Source: Diphasiastrum complanatum (Eukaryota; Streptophyta; Lycopodiopsida; Lycopodiales; Lycopodiaceae). Taken from it: a stretch of DNA of 64,000 bases. The notes below the pieces were generated by a model that worked only from the letters and a program-made list of their open reading frames with translations, ran no database searches and was not told where the DNA came from. Every line of letters starts with the position of its first letter. The first letter of the stretch is position 1. Below are positions 45,782-55,906 of the stretch, in pieces. Both the position numbers and the translations under genes were made by a program. The stretch is from assembly GCA_029204225.1 (NCBI GenBank), contig CM055107.1, forward strand, positions 43,193,507 through 43,257,506, given 5' to 3'.

Positions 45782-46120
45782 CTATTCCCAGCTTTGTCCC
45801 CAATGGTTTATCCAATCTTCAACAATTTTTGGGCGTTTAAACTTTTTATCACAGAAAAATATTTCTGATTGGTAGCCCAAGTTGTCAGAGTTAATAGCTT
45901 GTAGTTGATTAAATAGATTTTGCATTTGTTTATCCCGTTGTTTATTGCTCTGATGAAGTTCTAAATCTGCCTTGTATAAAGTTTGCAACTGTTTTTCTGA
46001 GTCTAGGGTGTCACCACTGTCGGGTGAGGCCGGCTGAATTTCCGTATTTCCTCCATCACTTCCTAGTAATGCCGGGTGAATCTCGGTAGCACCCTCGTCC
46101 AAAATTTCATCAGTATCCAT
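45782..46120 (-). pseudogene. Minus-strand coiled-coil ORF, likely gag fragment
   Basis: A 112-codon frame starts MDTDEILDEGATEIHPALLG, has an acidic and Ser/Pro-rich N-terminus with a repeated EIHPALLGSD/EIQPASPDSG motif, and then a heptad-like stretch (EKQLQTLYKADLELHQSNKQ). It runs into the antisense of the gypsy integrase tail near 45780, so its end is a junction artefact. The composition recalls the N-terminal part of the two unrecognised LTR-element ORFs nearby, but I see no direct match. It could be the start of a gag on an oppositely oriented element. Confidence 0.4.
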
Positions 46121-46340
46121 TTGCTTGCCAACTAAAAATTAAAAAATAATTTTGTTCAGTTAATACATTCATTACAGGTATAATAGTTATTGAACCAAGC
46201 AATGTCTACAAAAAACCTAATTTTTAGACCATATGTGCTTTCATTAACAAATTATACCAATGAATCGACAAATGGCTACTTAAGCAATAAAAAACCGGAA
46301 TTAACCGTTAATGCAACGTAAATCACTTAACAACTATTAG

Positions 46341-47716
46341 CTTGATCATCTGGAAGAATATGTTAGCTCACTACAGAATGCCCTGACAACTGCTCAAGAT
46401 CAGGTGGACAAGGTCGTGCAGGATGCAAAGCAACAAGTGCAGCTGCTACAGGGTCAACTGTAGATGACAGAGCAATATCGCTCACGTCTCCAAGGTGAAT
46501 TGGATGCGACCACCCTTGAGCATGATGCCTATCTCCAGACACAAATACCTTATCATCCGGTAACTCCGATGGAGATCGCATATTTGTTCAAGAAAGTTGA
46601 AACTTACAAAGTGGCGCTTCGGAAATTCCAAGGCCGCTTTGACAAATTCAAAGGTGCAGTTTCAACTGAGTTGGCAAAGGCTATAGCAACCATCAGTGCC
46701 TACAAAAAAGCTACCGCTCATGTGTTGGAAGCTGGATCTCAAATCCTAGTTCCGGTCATGCCACAATTCTCCCCTTCGCACCAAGCTGAAGCACCAATGG
46801 ATATAGGGTTGGATTCGGACATGGACCAAGGTGGAGCCCCAAAAATTGAAGAACAAACAGCCAGTTCCACAAGCAGTGCAACCGGGTCCATCTTCATCAA
46901 GGACCACACCATTATTCAAAAGGCCAATCAGCGTCGAGGACTAAATCCAAAGTTTTATAGCGCAACATCCTCATGAGTCCTCGTGTGGTGGTTGGGTCCT
47001 TAAGTTTAAGACCTCTGAAATAGAGGTCGGCAAGGAATTGGATAAAATACCTACATTGGGAGCGCAGTCAGCTTGGAGAGTTATCATTTTTGAGAACCCC
47101 AGAATCTGTTAGGAGTTATGTGGCCAGCCCTCGCCAATTGCGCGTAGATCCTTATTATGTATCGATGTCGTGCAAGAATAGGTGGAATGATTTGGGATTG
47201 GCCATGGACAAAATTACTATCCATACGCCAAACTGGCCAATCATCCATCAACCTTACAGTTAGGAAATATCAATGGATTTCCACCGGGCATTACAAGTGT
47301 ACCAGCCCCCGATCCGACAGTGATACAATCGGCACTTTTGCGAAAGACTTGACTCTGTTGGCATCCGTGGCAACGAGATGGGATGATTGCCTTCCTCCTT
47401 TGACATTCGTTCCAAATAAGCCAATGGCCTCAGAGAATATCAAGGATCAGTTGCTGGTGGCCAGATTATATTTCTGTGTAACAATGATGGGAGGCTCCTG
47501 GGAATCTCGCTTCACGTCCTAGACAATCTCAAAATGGATTACCGAAGCCCATCGTTGTTTTTTGCCGCATAATTTGGATTTTAACACTGCCCGACTCGAT
47601 TTTAAGGAGAAAGTGCAGTATCATTTCATAAAGATTTGTCACGAAGCAAATAAAAGCCCACAGTAACTGCATCTCGCAGGTGTCGTGGGACCGCCACCAG
47701 TTTTGGTGGGGGATAC
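46341..47716 (+). pseudogene. Unrecognised ORF of a non-autonomous LTR element (copy 2)
   Basis: The frame opens near 46341 (LDHLEEYVSSLQNALTTAQD), has one stop at 46461, and runs to 46976. It is dominated by predicted coiled coil (AQDQVDKVVQDAKQQVQLL; AYLFKKVETYKVALRKFQGR), then a Met/Ala/Ser/Asp-rich linker. In other frames it continues with RVDPYYVSMSCKNRW (47141), NWPII, RWDDCLPPLTFVPN and ARLYFCVTM (47460). The first and last motifs lie 319 bp apart here and 316 bp apart in copy 1, so the domains are collinear. It ends just before a purine tract and an LTR at 47717. Frameshifts and stops make it non-functional. No enzymatic domain seen. Confidence 0.6.
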
Positions 47717-48450
47717 TGTTGGAGGGTTTGTGGATCCCAAGGCAACCCTAACCCTAGTTATAATTGAGAGGGATTTGGCACCCTACGTGTGTAAGTCCAA
47801 CCCGATGATCACATAGAGATTTGATTAATTAGAAAGTCAGTAGGAGGACTTTAGGCCTTTTTTTGGGACTTTTAATGTCGCAGGGCCTAAATGTCAAGTT
47901 AGTGAATAAAGTTGGGTTTTCGTCCAATTTGGATGGTTTCCACTCTTTTTTAAATTTGAATAATCAGGGAGGCAGAAATGGACCAATAGGATTCAGAGGC
48001 CAGGGTCCTCCTCTCTACTATAAAAAGCGACCAACTCGAGTTCCTACAGAGGTTTTCATTTCTTCAATTCAATAAAGCAGATTGGTTCTCTTGTGAAATG
48101 GATTGATGAATATCCTTGTTCTCTATCACTTTTCCTCCATCTCTCATGCTCTATTTGTGTTTTGCTAATTGTTGGATTTGATTGTTATCGGGATTGAATG
48201 TTATTTTACTTTTTATGAGGGAGAAAGGGAGAGAGAGAAAGAGTAAGCTATCATGTTGTGGATCTAGTGTTAGTGGATGTAGTGTTAATGCTTAGGGTTA
48301 ATGGATGTTAAAGTTAGATGTGAATCTTCCATTCATGCTGAAATCTGAACTATACTATCGCTCTCATGGGAACGAATCTATGTGTGACAACTAACTTCAT
48401 CTCTTTGATGCTAGATTGATAGATCTTGGATTGAGGTTAGGCAGGGAAAG
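47717..48450 (+). repeat. Putative 3' LTR of non-autonomous element copy 2
   Basis: TGTTGGAGGGTTTG starts right after the purine tract GGTGGGGGATAC. A TATA box (TATAAAAAG, 48019-48027) is followed 44 bp on by AATAAA (48071-48076), a compact promoter/polyadenylation pair typical of an LTR. The 3' end is not visible and 48450 is arbitrary. No second copy is in the window. Confidence 0.55.
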
Positions 48451-50228
48451 AAACCCACTACAATTTTGTGAATCTGTCAATTAAGGAGCATTTCTTGTTT
48501 TAAGGATCAATGAGGACCAAGAATAATGTAAATCTAGTTGGAATAGTTTCTATGCTGATCCATAAGGGAATTTACCAAAAATTAAGTGCGGTACTTAATG
48601 ATGAACAATTAAAACTGTCAGGTTGATTAGTGTAAAGTTACTGATGCCAGATTGAACTGTTTCCTTGTAAAAATTTGGGATTTTATTAACCTGAACCATT
48701 TTTGGAAGGGGGGAAAGAGTGGAAGTCTGAGATGTAGATGATTGATGGTCTTAATAATCCAATTATTTTATTTACATTCAAATCCTGAAGTATAACTAAT
48801 TGCAAGTGAGAATAAAATTGGAAATTATCTAAGAAGACTGCCCCTAGAATTTGGACTCTTTTTCCCCTGTGTGAATTAGAATTTTGAGAATTCAAGGATT
48901 CTAAGGGAAAAGTAGTGGCAAGATGATAATTCATTTATGGAAATTACAAAATATGGAAGCCCTTAAGTCTATTTCTCTATTATATTATACCTCTACTCTT
49001 TAGAACTTTCTTAATACATGACAATTGGATTGTGATTCATATAATTCCTTCTAGTGTAGAACTCTGTTTTGAAGGGGTATAGTTATATGATATTGTACTT
49101 TCATATAAGATTTTTGAATATGGCTCGGAATTTCGGTTTCTTGAATCCTAGTGTTAGTCTCTATTTGATAGTTGATTAATGAGAGTTAATATTTCTATCA
49201 TTCGGAATAAGATATTCTATGATTTTGAGGAAAATTTTTGGTTTGTAATAGTATTGGGGATACTCGTTACTGACTTTTTTGAATCTTTGATATCTTATAC
49301 GTTGTCTCCTAGAAACTTTTAAATCAAAATTATGAATTTCTTTTTAAAGGGGGGGGGGGGGGGGTGAGAAAAAACTTGTATGTGTGCAAAGGTAAAACTA
49401 TCTAGTATGAAATAGAGGAACTCTCTAAGTGATTATTTTAATCGATTTGGAACTAGAGGAGTTTTGGGGTTAGAGCTGTGAGATATTCATGAATATGGGA
49501 AGTAGTGGTAAAGATTAAATCAAGGTTCACTGACTGTTACCAAGCACCATTTTGTTATGGATTGGATCAGTGGAATGAAGCTTTAATCTTAACTCTATGT
49601 CCAAAGATGTCATCTTGGTTTGTACGCTAAGATCTGTGGTAGGCTGATTTGTAGAAGAAATTCTATTAATAAGAGTCAGATGGTTGGAAAACTTGTGATG
49701 TGGAGTTATTCACTTCAAAAAATTTCTAAATATGTGTCATTTAATAGCCTATGTTTATGTATAGGAACATAGTTGGATAAGTTGCTTATGTACATCTTAA
49801 TCTTGTGGATCTACTATGTGTTTCCTATGTATTGAGTTTATATTGTATACGTAAACTAGTCAGAATGCATAGACATATGAACAAGTAATGTAAGGAGCAG
49901 TTACTTGTAGGTTAATGTCTCTTTCTGTTGAAAGGATAATTCATTAACTTATTTATGGTTTGGAAGAAGATCTAATGTAAATGATGACAGTTTGATGTAT
50001 TGAAGATTTTACCCATTTGGAAGATTTATTCCTCATTGTATCATTGGACCCTGAATGAGTACTTAAGATCAGAGATAAACAATTGAGAAATTGTTCTATC
50101 TCTGTGTGCTTGCTTAGGTTGGTTGATCAAATTGAGGATAATGATTCATGGGAAGAATTAAAAGCATACAAATTTGATCTTCCCTTGTTACTCGTTTTGA
50201 GGACACAAATGGTCTAAGGGGAGAAGAA
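48451..50228. other. AT-rich interval, no gene, ends in a retroelement 3' end
   Basis: No recognisable coding region. A run of 16 G lies at 49349-49364. The last 60 bp (ACTCGTTTTGAGGACACAAA, then TCTAAGGGGAGAAGAA) look like the end of a gypsy internal region and its polypurine tract, followed at 50229 by an LTR start. Confidence 0.45.
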
Positions 50229-50700
50229 TGTTATGTCCATTTCCTGTACAAAGGAATCGGAATCATTCCTAACGTGTATAGCCGGTCCTCCAAATGTATG
50301 TGATTATTAGTTATGCTACGTCATTCTAGACGTGGTCGTATCAAGTAAATAATAATCATATGAGGGCCCGGGCCTATAATTGGACATAGGAGCACATGCA
50401 TGGTAAAGACTGCTTTAATGCAAGAATAGGAGGTCAATAGCTCAATATAGGTTGCATGGGAATCCTATGGAGAATATTCTCTCTCTCTTGAGGAGAATAT
50501 GTCTATTGGAAACTCGCCCATCCTCCTATTGTGAATTTAGATTCTTGAGCCAGTTTCTCCTCCTCTCTCTTGTGTTCTTCACTATGGCTTGGGGATAGGT
50601 CCAGGAGGAAACTCCAGGAGGGATCTAGGTGTGGATGGGTGGTTTTGCTCCACAAGTGTCCTTTCGGTTGTTTTGCAATAGGATCTAGTCAGATCTTTAT
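50229..50700 (+). repeat. Putative LTR (TGTTATGTCCATTTCC...)
   Basis: It starts directly after a polypurine tract (AAGGGGAGAAGAA). Inside is a palindromic GAGAATATTCTC (50471-50482), found again as GAGGAGAATATG. Its 3' end is unclear; at about 50700 it gives way to copia gag coding sequence, so either the LTR was truncated or two elements are joined. Confidence 0.5.
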
Positions 50701-50719
50701 AAGATGATCATGATACAAT

Positions 50720-52080
50720 TACTCTTGGCAAAGAACTTCATGAATGGAGAGAGAAAAATGACAAATCTATAGCAATTATTGCGTCTTCAGTGAATGACAG
50801 CATAATGCTAGATATTTCTTCAACTTCGAATATGAAAGAATTGTGGGAAGAATTGCAAACCAAGAATGAGACTCGATCATGGAATCAAATCATATTTTTG
50901 GAGGACCGATTGACTTACCTACAATGGGATGACAAAGATCTGACTACTTTTGTACAAAAAAATGAAGAATCTGCTTATTTCTTTGTAGAATTTTGGCACA
51001 AAAAATGCAATCTCAAAGGAAAAACAGCTTAGCTTTTGAGCCCTACCCAGGTCATTCTACACAACTCAAACTTTACTGGCAAAAGATTCATCTATGACGC
51101 TTCAGAAGGCAATAGATGGAGTCAAAGAGGAAGTAGAAGCTCGTGAATGCTATGATGACAATGGTGATTTGGAAAAAGCTCTACTTACCCGAAAGAATCA
51201 ATCTTCGAAGAATTCTCAGTCTAATAGGGAGTCGAAGAAAGGCTGATAGCAATCGAAGAAAGAATGGAAATCGTTCAGACAAATCCAAGACAAATAATCG
51301 ACAATCAGGAAAACAACAATCAGGATTTTCATATTGACGTAATTACTCTATTTTCTCACGGAAATAACTTTATTGTTGACATAATTACGTGAAAAAGCTT
51401 ATTAACGTCAACCAAAAGTGACCTTCTGGTGACGCTTGGACCGGTTTGGCCGGTTGATTAGCCCACTGCTGGGCTTTACAAAGAGGCTCGGGAGGGCTTG
51501 TCGAGCCTGCCATTGCTCTAGTACATTGCCTAGTACCTTCATAGCGAGTCGTGCGGACCTAGCGGGCTCCTTTGTATAGCTCGGCAGGTAACCTGTTTGG
51601 TAGGTTTTGGCCTATGGAATGTAAACATGAACGTTATTAACGTTCCAGGGCACCAAAAATAACCCTTAAATTTTTCAAATTTCACTTTACGTAATTACGT
51701 TTTTGAAAACCCTGACAACAATGAAAAGATTCTGGCGATAGGAAGATTTGCAACAAATGCAAAAGATTAGGTCATACAGAAGGTTGAATCCAAAGATTGA
51801 TTGTATTCATTGTCATAAACGGGATCATGCAGTAGTAGACTGTTATCAAAATCCCAAGAACAAGGAGGAGCAAAATCTAAGTGAACCTTCAGATTCAAAG
51901 ATCTATGTTGTTCATCGAATTCGAGATGTAGCACTTGATTCAAGAGCCACCTCACATTTTGTTTCCTCGAAACAAATTTTATCGGACTATAAGAAGGCGA
52001 ATTCTTCGAGATACATTGTACTTGGAGACGGTTCTAAGCATGAAGTTGACGGAACTGGTGTACTGTGATTAGACACGAAT
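50720..52080 (+). pseudogene. Copia gag and protease start, with an insertion
   Basis: Gag (UBN2 family) begins in mid-domain: LGKELHEWREKNDKSIAIIA, DISSTSNMKELWEELQTKNE, WNQIIFLEDRLTYLQWDDKD and LTTFVQK, up to a stop at 51030. A shifted frame continues to a Lys/Arg/Asn/Gln-rich tail (51240-51334). After an inserted 379 bp, the tail leads to CCHC knuckles (CNKCKRLGHTEG in one frame, CIHCHKRDHAVVDC at 51799) and a protease remnant DSRATSHFVSS (the family has DSGATSHF; 51938). The frame ends at 52068. Integrase and RT are absent. The N-terminal third of gag is missing at the junction with the preceding LTR. Confidence 0.8.
51335..51713. mobile_element. 379-bp insertion in copia gag
   Basis: Removing it restores the copia gag tail (QSGKQQSGFSY continuing with DNN). 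Near the ends are ACGTAATTAC motifs in inverted order, and near the right end is a palindrome GAACGTTATTAACGTTC. Left and right flanks share TGAC, a possible 4-bp target duplication. The inside is GC-richer than the flanks (GCTCGGGAGGGCTTGTCGAG). No coding content. Class uncertain. Confidence 0.5.
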
Positions 52081-53399
52081 CAGGGTGACACGAAACTAGA
52101 GGAAGTTCTCTATGTTCCTACTCTCGATAAAATATGTTCGATACTCTCTATGACTTGACTTATCCTATTGACAGCTGAAATGTATATCCTTGATGACAAA
52201 CCTGATAAATGCTCCACAGCTATAATGACTTGATTTCAATTGACTTATCAATTGCAAAACCTACAAAATGTCATAGTTACCTCTCTCCAAGAGTCACCAA
52301 AAGTGTGAGTACCGACTCGTTCTTCATTTCCATACACAGTTCATGCAAGTCATTCTATCTTGCACCACTGTGTACTTTTATCACCTATGGCTTCCAAATT
52401 TGTGAATCTCCCTTGAATGAAAAATTCTCAAGTTGCAAATGTGTGTGTCATTGTCGCTATCACTCGATTCGACACTGACAATGCCAATCAACTCCGTGAG
52501 AGACTTCCTCCAAATGTCACTTGACATTGGTTGGTTTAAAATTCGAAAGTTGACCTCTTTAAGATAATTATTCACCCATAGCTGGCATACCATGCCTCCC
52601 TCTCACTCATTGCTTGCCCTCTCAAAATTGTCACTAATATTGAGTCGTCACAATGCCAAACCTCCAATTAGCTAGTTACTGGACAAGTTCCTCACATAAA
52701 TGTTGATAGCGGGTCAAGTCCCTATCACTACCAAATATAGTAAAATTTGATTAGTTGTACAATATTTACAATATCACATTTGAAGCTTACATATAATCGA
52801 TCTGATTTCTAACAAGAACAAGATTTCATGTTTTCATGGTTTAACTCCAAATGAAACCCTGTTGATCCTCCTTCGCACTAGAACGCAAGATTCCTAGTAA
52901 GATTAAGTATGCTAAGCTAAAGATATTCTCCCTCAAAATCTTATAACACTTCTCTCTCGTTCGTTCTAAGTACAAAAGTATTTCATCCCACATTTGCTCT
53001 AAATGCATTTGCTTAATGGCAAAATAAATAAATGGTGTGAGCTCTTGTGATTCATGAGTTGTGTGATTTATCTAGCTTATGCGTAGCTATTCTCCACCTT
53101 AAGTTCTAAAATCTATAGCATTCTTTAAGCTAAAAAAACTAAGGTTTTATGTACCATTGCACACGCTTTGTATAAGTTAAATGTACCAAATGCAAGATTT
53201 ATCTATTAACCATAATAAACTTCACCTTTAGACATTTTTAGTAGGGTGGGTTGAGAGTTGGGGAAATTAGCAATTTGCAAATTTAGTAGCCATAGGATTT
53301 TCATGGCAAAATATTTGAGTTAGAGGATTTAGAAGTCAACATTCAAAAAAAATGGATAGACCTTAAAAAGCTTAAAGAGAAGTCTTTCAAGAGTGGCCT
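52081..53399. other. Interval without a recognisable gene
   Basis: AT-rich. A minus-strand frame at 52381-52593 (CQLWVNNYLKEVNFRILNQP) has retroelement-like composition but no motif I can name. No repeat boundaries seen. Confidence 0.35.
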
Positions 53400-54310
53400 T
53401 ACATCACTTACATGAGGTGGGAATAACCATAATTGTATGTTTGGCATGTCATCACAAATTACATCACTATAAACCATAGTTGTACCTTTGTTATGTCATC
53501 ACAAGACTATATACAAGCAAAATCAACTCAAGTTCACTATTTTCTAAAGATAATCCACAAAATAATGAAAATCCATAAAACAAAAATCGCATGAGCAGTG
53601 GAACATAATTAAATCTTTGTTGTGTCATCATAAGTTTAAATACAAACAAAATTAGCTCAGCTACCTTTTATCTAAATATAAAAGACAAACATTGAAAATC
53701 CAAAAATAAAAATTGCATTAGCCATTATGACACACTTACATCATTAAATAACCATAATTGTATCTTTGCTGTCATCATTAGACATACAATCGTAAAATCA
53801 GTTTTCAAATTTTTACAAAGGAAATGGTGGTGCCTCACAGAACGTAATTTGTGGGGCAAATTTTTTTATGACAAACTTTTTTTGCAGGCACCTTCCGGCG
53901 TTCAAAAGGTGCACGTAAAAAAATTTGTCATAATTTTACACGCACCTTCCACCCGGAAGGTGCATGTTAAAAAAAAATTACCTCAAAAAAAAAGAAAAAA
54001 AAATGTGAAAAATGAATTCACACGGCGGAAGGGCCGGCTCCTCCGCCCTTCCGCCCGGGGAAGGATGCTGTGCCCTCGGGCCTCCGCCCTCGGGCGCATC
54101 ACCTTCCCGGGCGGCGGAAGGGCCTCGGAGCTGGCCCTTCCCTCCCCCAAAATCACCTCAATTGCCTTTTATCTAAATATAATAGAAAAATAATAAAAAT
54201 TCAAAAAATAAAAATTACATGAGCAATGGAATACTTACATCACTAAATAGCTATAATTGTATCTTTGATGTCATCACAAGGCTAAACACAACCATAATCT
54301 ACTCAACATC
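53400..54310 (+). repeat. AT-rich degenerate tandem repeats
   Basis: The phrase CATAATTGTATCTTTG...TGTCATCA recurs near 53429, 53477, 53605, 53751 and 54250, usually followed by a CTTTTATCTAAATATAA box and an AAAATCCA.AAA box. Spacing is about 50-150 bp outside the inserted GC-rich block (53801-54148). Confidence 0.7.
53801..54148. mobile_element. GC-rich palindromic 348-bp insert
   Basis: It lies in the AT-rich array and is flanked by a 7-bp direct repeat AAAATCA (53794-53800 and 54149-54155). It contains stacked inverted repeats: GCACCTTCC-ACCC-GGAAGGTGC near 53943-53964, GGCGGAAGGGC/GCCCTTCCGCC near 54025-54055, and GCCCGGGGAAGG paired with CCTTCCCGGGC. The 114-codon ORF across it is a composition artefact. 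It has no clear TIRs at the borders. It resembles a foldback or MITE-like insertion. Confidence 0.6.
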
Positions 54311-55139
54311 TCCACTTTAATGTATCAAGTTTTTAATTTTTTCTTAAGCACGCCTTCCATTTCATATGCAAAAACATATATCTTTATTTTGAACTTCCAA
54401 TGAGAATGACAACTAATATTGGGTATGAGGTAGGGTTCGAATCTTAACACTACATATATAGATTCCAAGTTTTTTATGATTCAACATTGACATCTTCTAT
54501 AGTTTATTAAATCAATATAATGGCCTCAGTGAATCTTTCTATTTTAGAGCTTGAGTCTTGAGACCTTGCATATATTTTATTAAAACTAAACACCTTGGGA
54601 GCTTGCGAGTCTTACTTTCTGAAATCTAAGTGAATCTTTCTTATGAGAAATGGAGTATTATAACCTTGTAAATACTTTATAAATTAAATCATTATGATTA
54701 TCTTAGGGAATCTTTTTATTTGGAAACCATAGAACTTTGTTAGGAATTTACTAAACTTAGCACGTTGAGTAGTCGTAGCCAAGGAAATTGGTGTGCATAA
54801 ATCAAGAGCAACTTTCTCAGACATAGCACTCCACTGTTTATGTTGGGCTTTCCCTTTCATGCCTTAGAGCTGGGGTAGGGTGCTGCCAGGTGTAAAAGGG
54901 CCTTGCCTAGGGTTTTACTGAATACGTCAAAGTTATTACAAAAGGGAAATGGATGTTGGATTTTTGGAAATCATCATTCATTAAAAATTCTATAAAATTG
55001 ATTTTGGGGGTGTTCCATTCTTAATTTATAGAGGCTTTGAAGTTCCCCAAGGGTCCAATACATTACAATGGCATCTTCCTTTTTCTTTTTTTCGAATAAT
55101 TAGTCATAGATTAAGAACTTTGTACAAATACAAAGGACA
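54311..55139. other. Interval without a recognisable gene
   Basis: AT-rich with scattered low-complexity stretches; nothing coding or repetitive that I can define. Confidence 0.4.
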
Positions 55140-55326
55140 TCCAACAACGTAGTGGGGTGTATGGGTAGAGTTCTTGATTGCCGCTAGAAAGGTGGAGGCT
55201 CGAATCCCGACCACTGTGTAGTGACATCTAAGGAGCCCAGCTCCGTAAATGACTTGGAAGGAAGTTGATATATATGTTGTATATAACAACCACTAGTTGC
55301 TTAATAATGTATGCAAAAAAATAGAC
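55140..55326 (+). mobile_element. Probable tRNA-derived SINE
   Basis: It contains a good pol III B box, GGCTCGAATCC (55197-55207, consensus GGTTCGANTCC), and an A-box-like TAGTGGGGTGTATGGG about 45 bp upstream. It ends in an A-rich tail (TGCAAAAAAATAGAC, about 55311-55325). The size (about 190 bp) and layout fit plant SINEs. It sits about 300 bp upstream of the MsrA TATA-like box. I see no certain target duplication. Confidence 0.55.
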
Positions 55327-55524
55327 AAAGGACTCCCGCGCCGGAGACTTTGGCCCTAGAGTCCTTGAGTCCTTAGGGGGGTTGTTGCTGTCCCAGGTGC
55401 AGGTGGCCCAAAAAAGGTGAGGGGAATGCGAGACGGCGACACGGGGTGGTACCCCTAGCTCAAGAGCACGTTAGGGTCTTTATCCCACCACCGTTGGATT
55501 TCCAGCAGTAGACAGTCAGATTTT

Positions 55525-55636
55525 GCCACGTCCTCGGAGAGATCTCCGAGGGGCATTCTGATACGTGGCTTACATCCGAGTGTGCGTGCCTAAAATGTGT
55601 AGTGTCTGCTAGGAAGCATGGAGTGCCCATAAATAC
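55525..55636 (+). promoter_or_regulatory. MsrA promoter: paired ABRE sites, palindrome, TATA
   Basis: GCCACGT (55525-55531) and its reverse complement ACGTGGC (55563-55569) flank a perfect 9-bp palindrome, CCTCGGAGA/TCTCCGAGG (55532-55540 and 55543-55551). ACGTGGC is the core of the abscisic-acid response element, bound by bZIP factors. A TATA-like CATAAATAC follows at 55628-55636, about 270 bp before the start codon. Stress control of MsrA through these sites is an inference. Confidence 0.5.
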
Positions 55637-55763
55637 GAGACGCCATCCTCATACTGGATTGTGAGCTCTCTGTCTTGCTCTCTCCTCTGGAAATATCTTG
55701 CTCACCTTTTCCTTTCTGCAGCATCAGCAGGAGGACTAGCAGCAGCAATAAATCTATAGTTGA

Positions 55764-55817
55764 ATGCTGCAGCAGCAGATGCAACGGATTGATTGCTTTG
55801 AAGTTTGCTTGATCTAG
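55764..55817 (+). other. Upstream ORF in the MsrA leader, 17 codons
   Basis: The frame starts MLQQQMQRID and stops at TAG (55815-55817), 89 bp before the MsrA start. It is the only ATG frame between the TATA-like box and the main start, assuming the leader is unspliced. It could lower or condition translation of MsrA. Confidence 0.4.
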
Positions 55818-55906
55818 AGGATCTCGCAAGCCTCGCAAATCCAGTGAGAAATAGATAGGTAGCTAGATTGATTAATTTGATTGATTGATACTGGTATTGG
55901 AAGATC

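Noticed and set aside
53849-54193. 114-codon ORF through the GC-rich block
   Set aside because: It is a Lys/Arg/Pro-rich translation of palindromic sequence spanning the insert border.
55197-55207. B box considered as part of a tRNA gene
   Set aside because: No cloverleaf, anticodon arm or acceptor stem can be formed; a SINE fits better.
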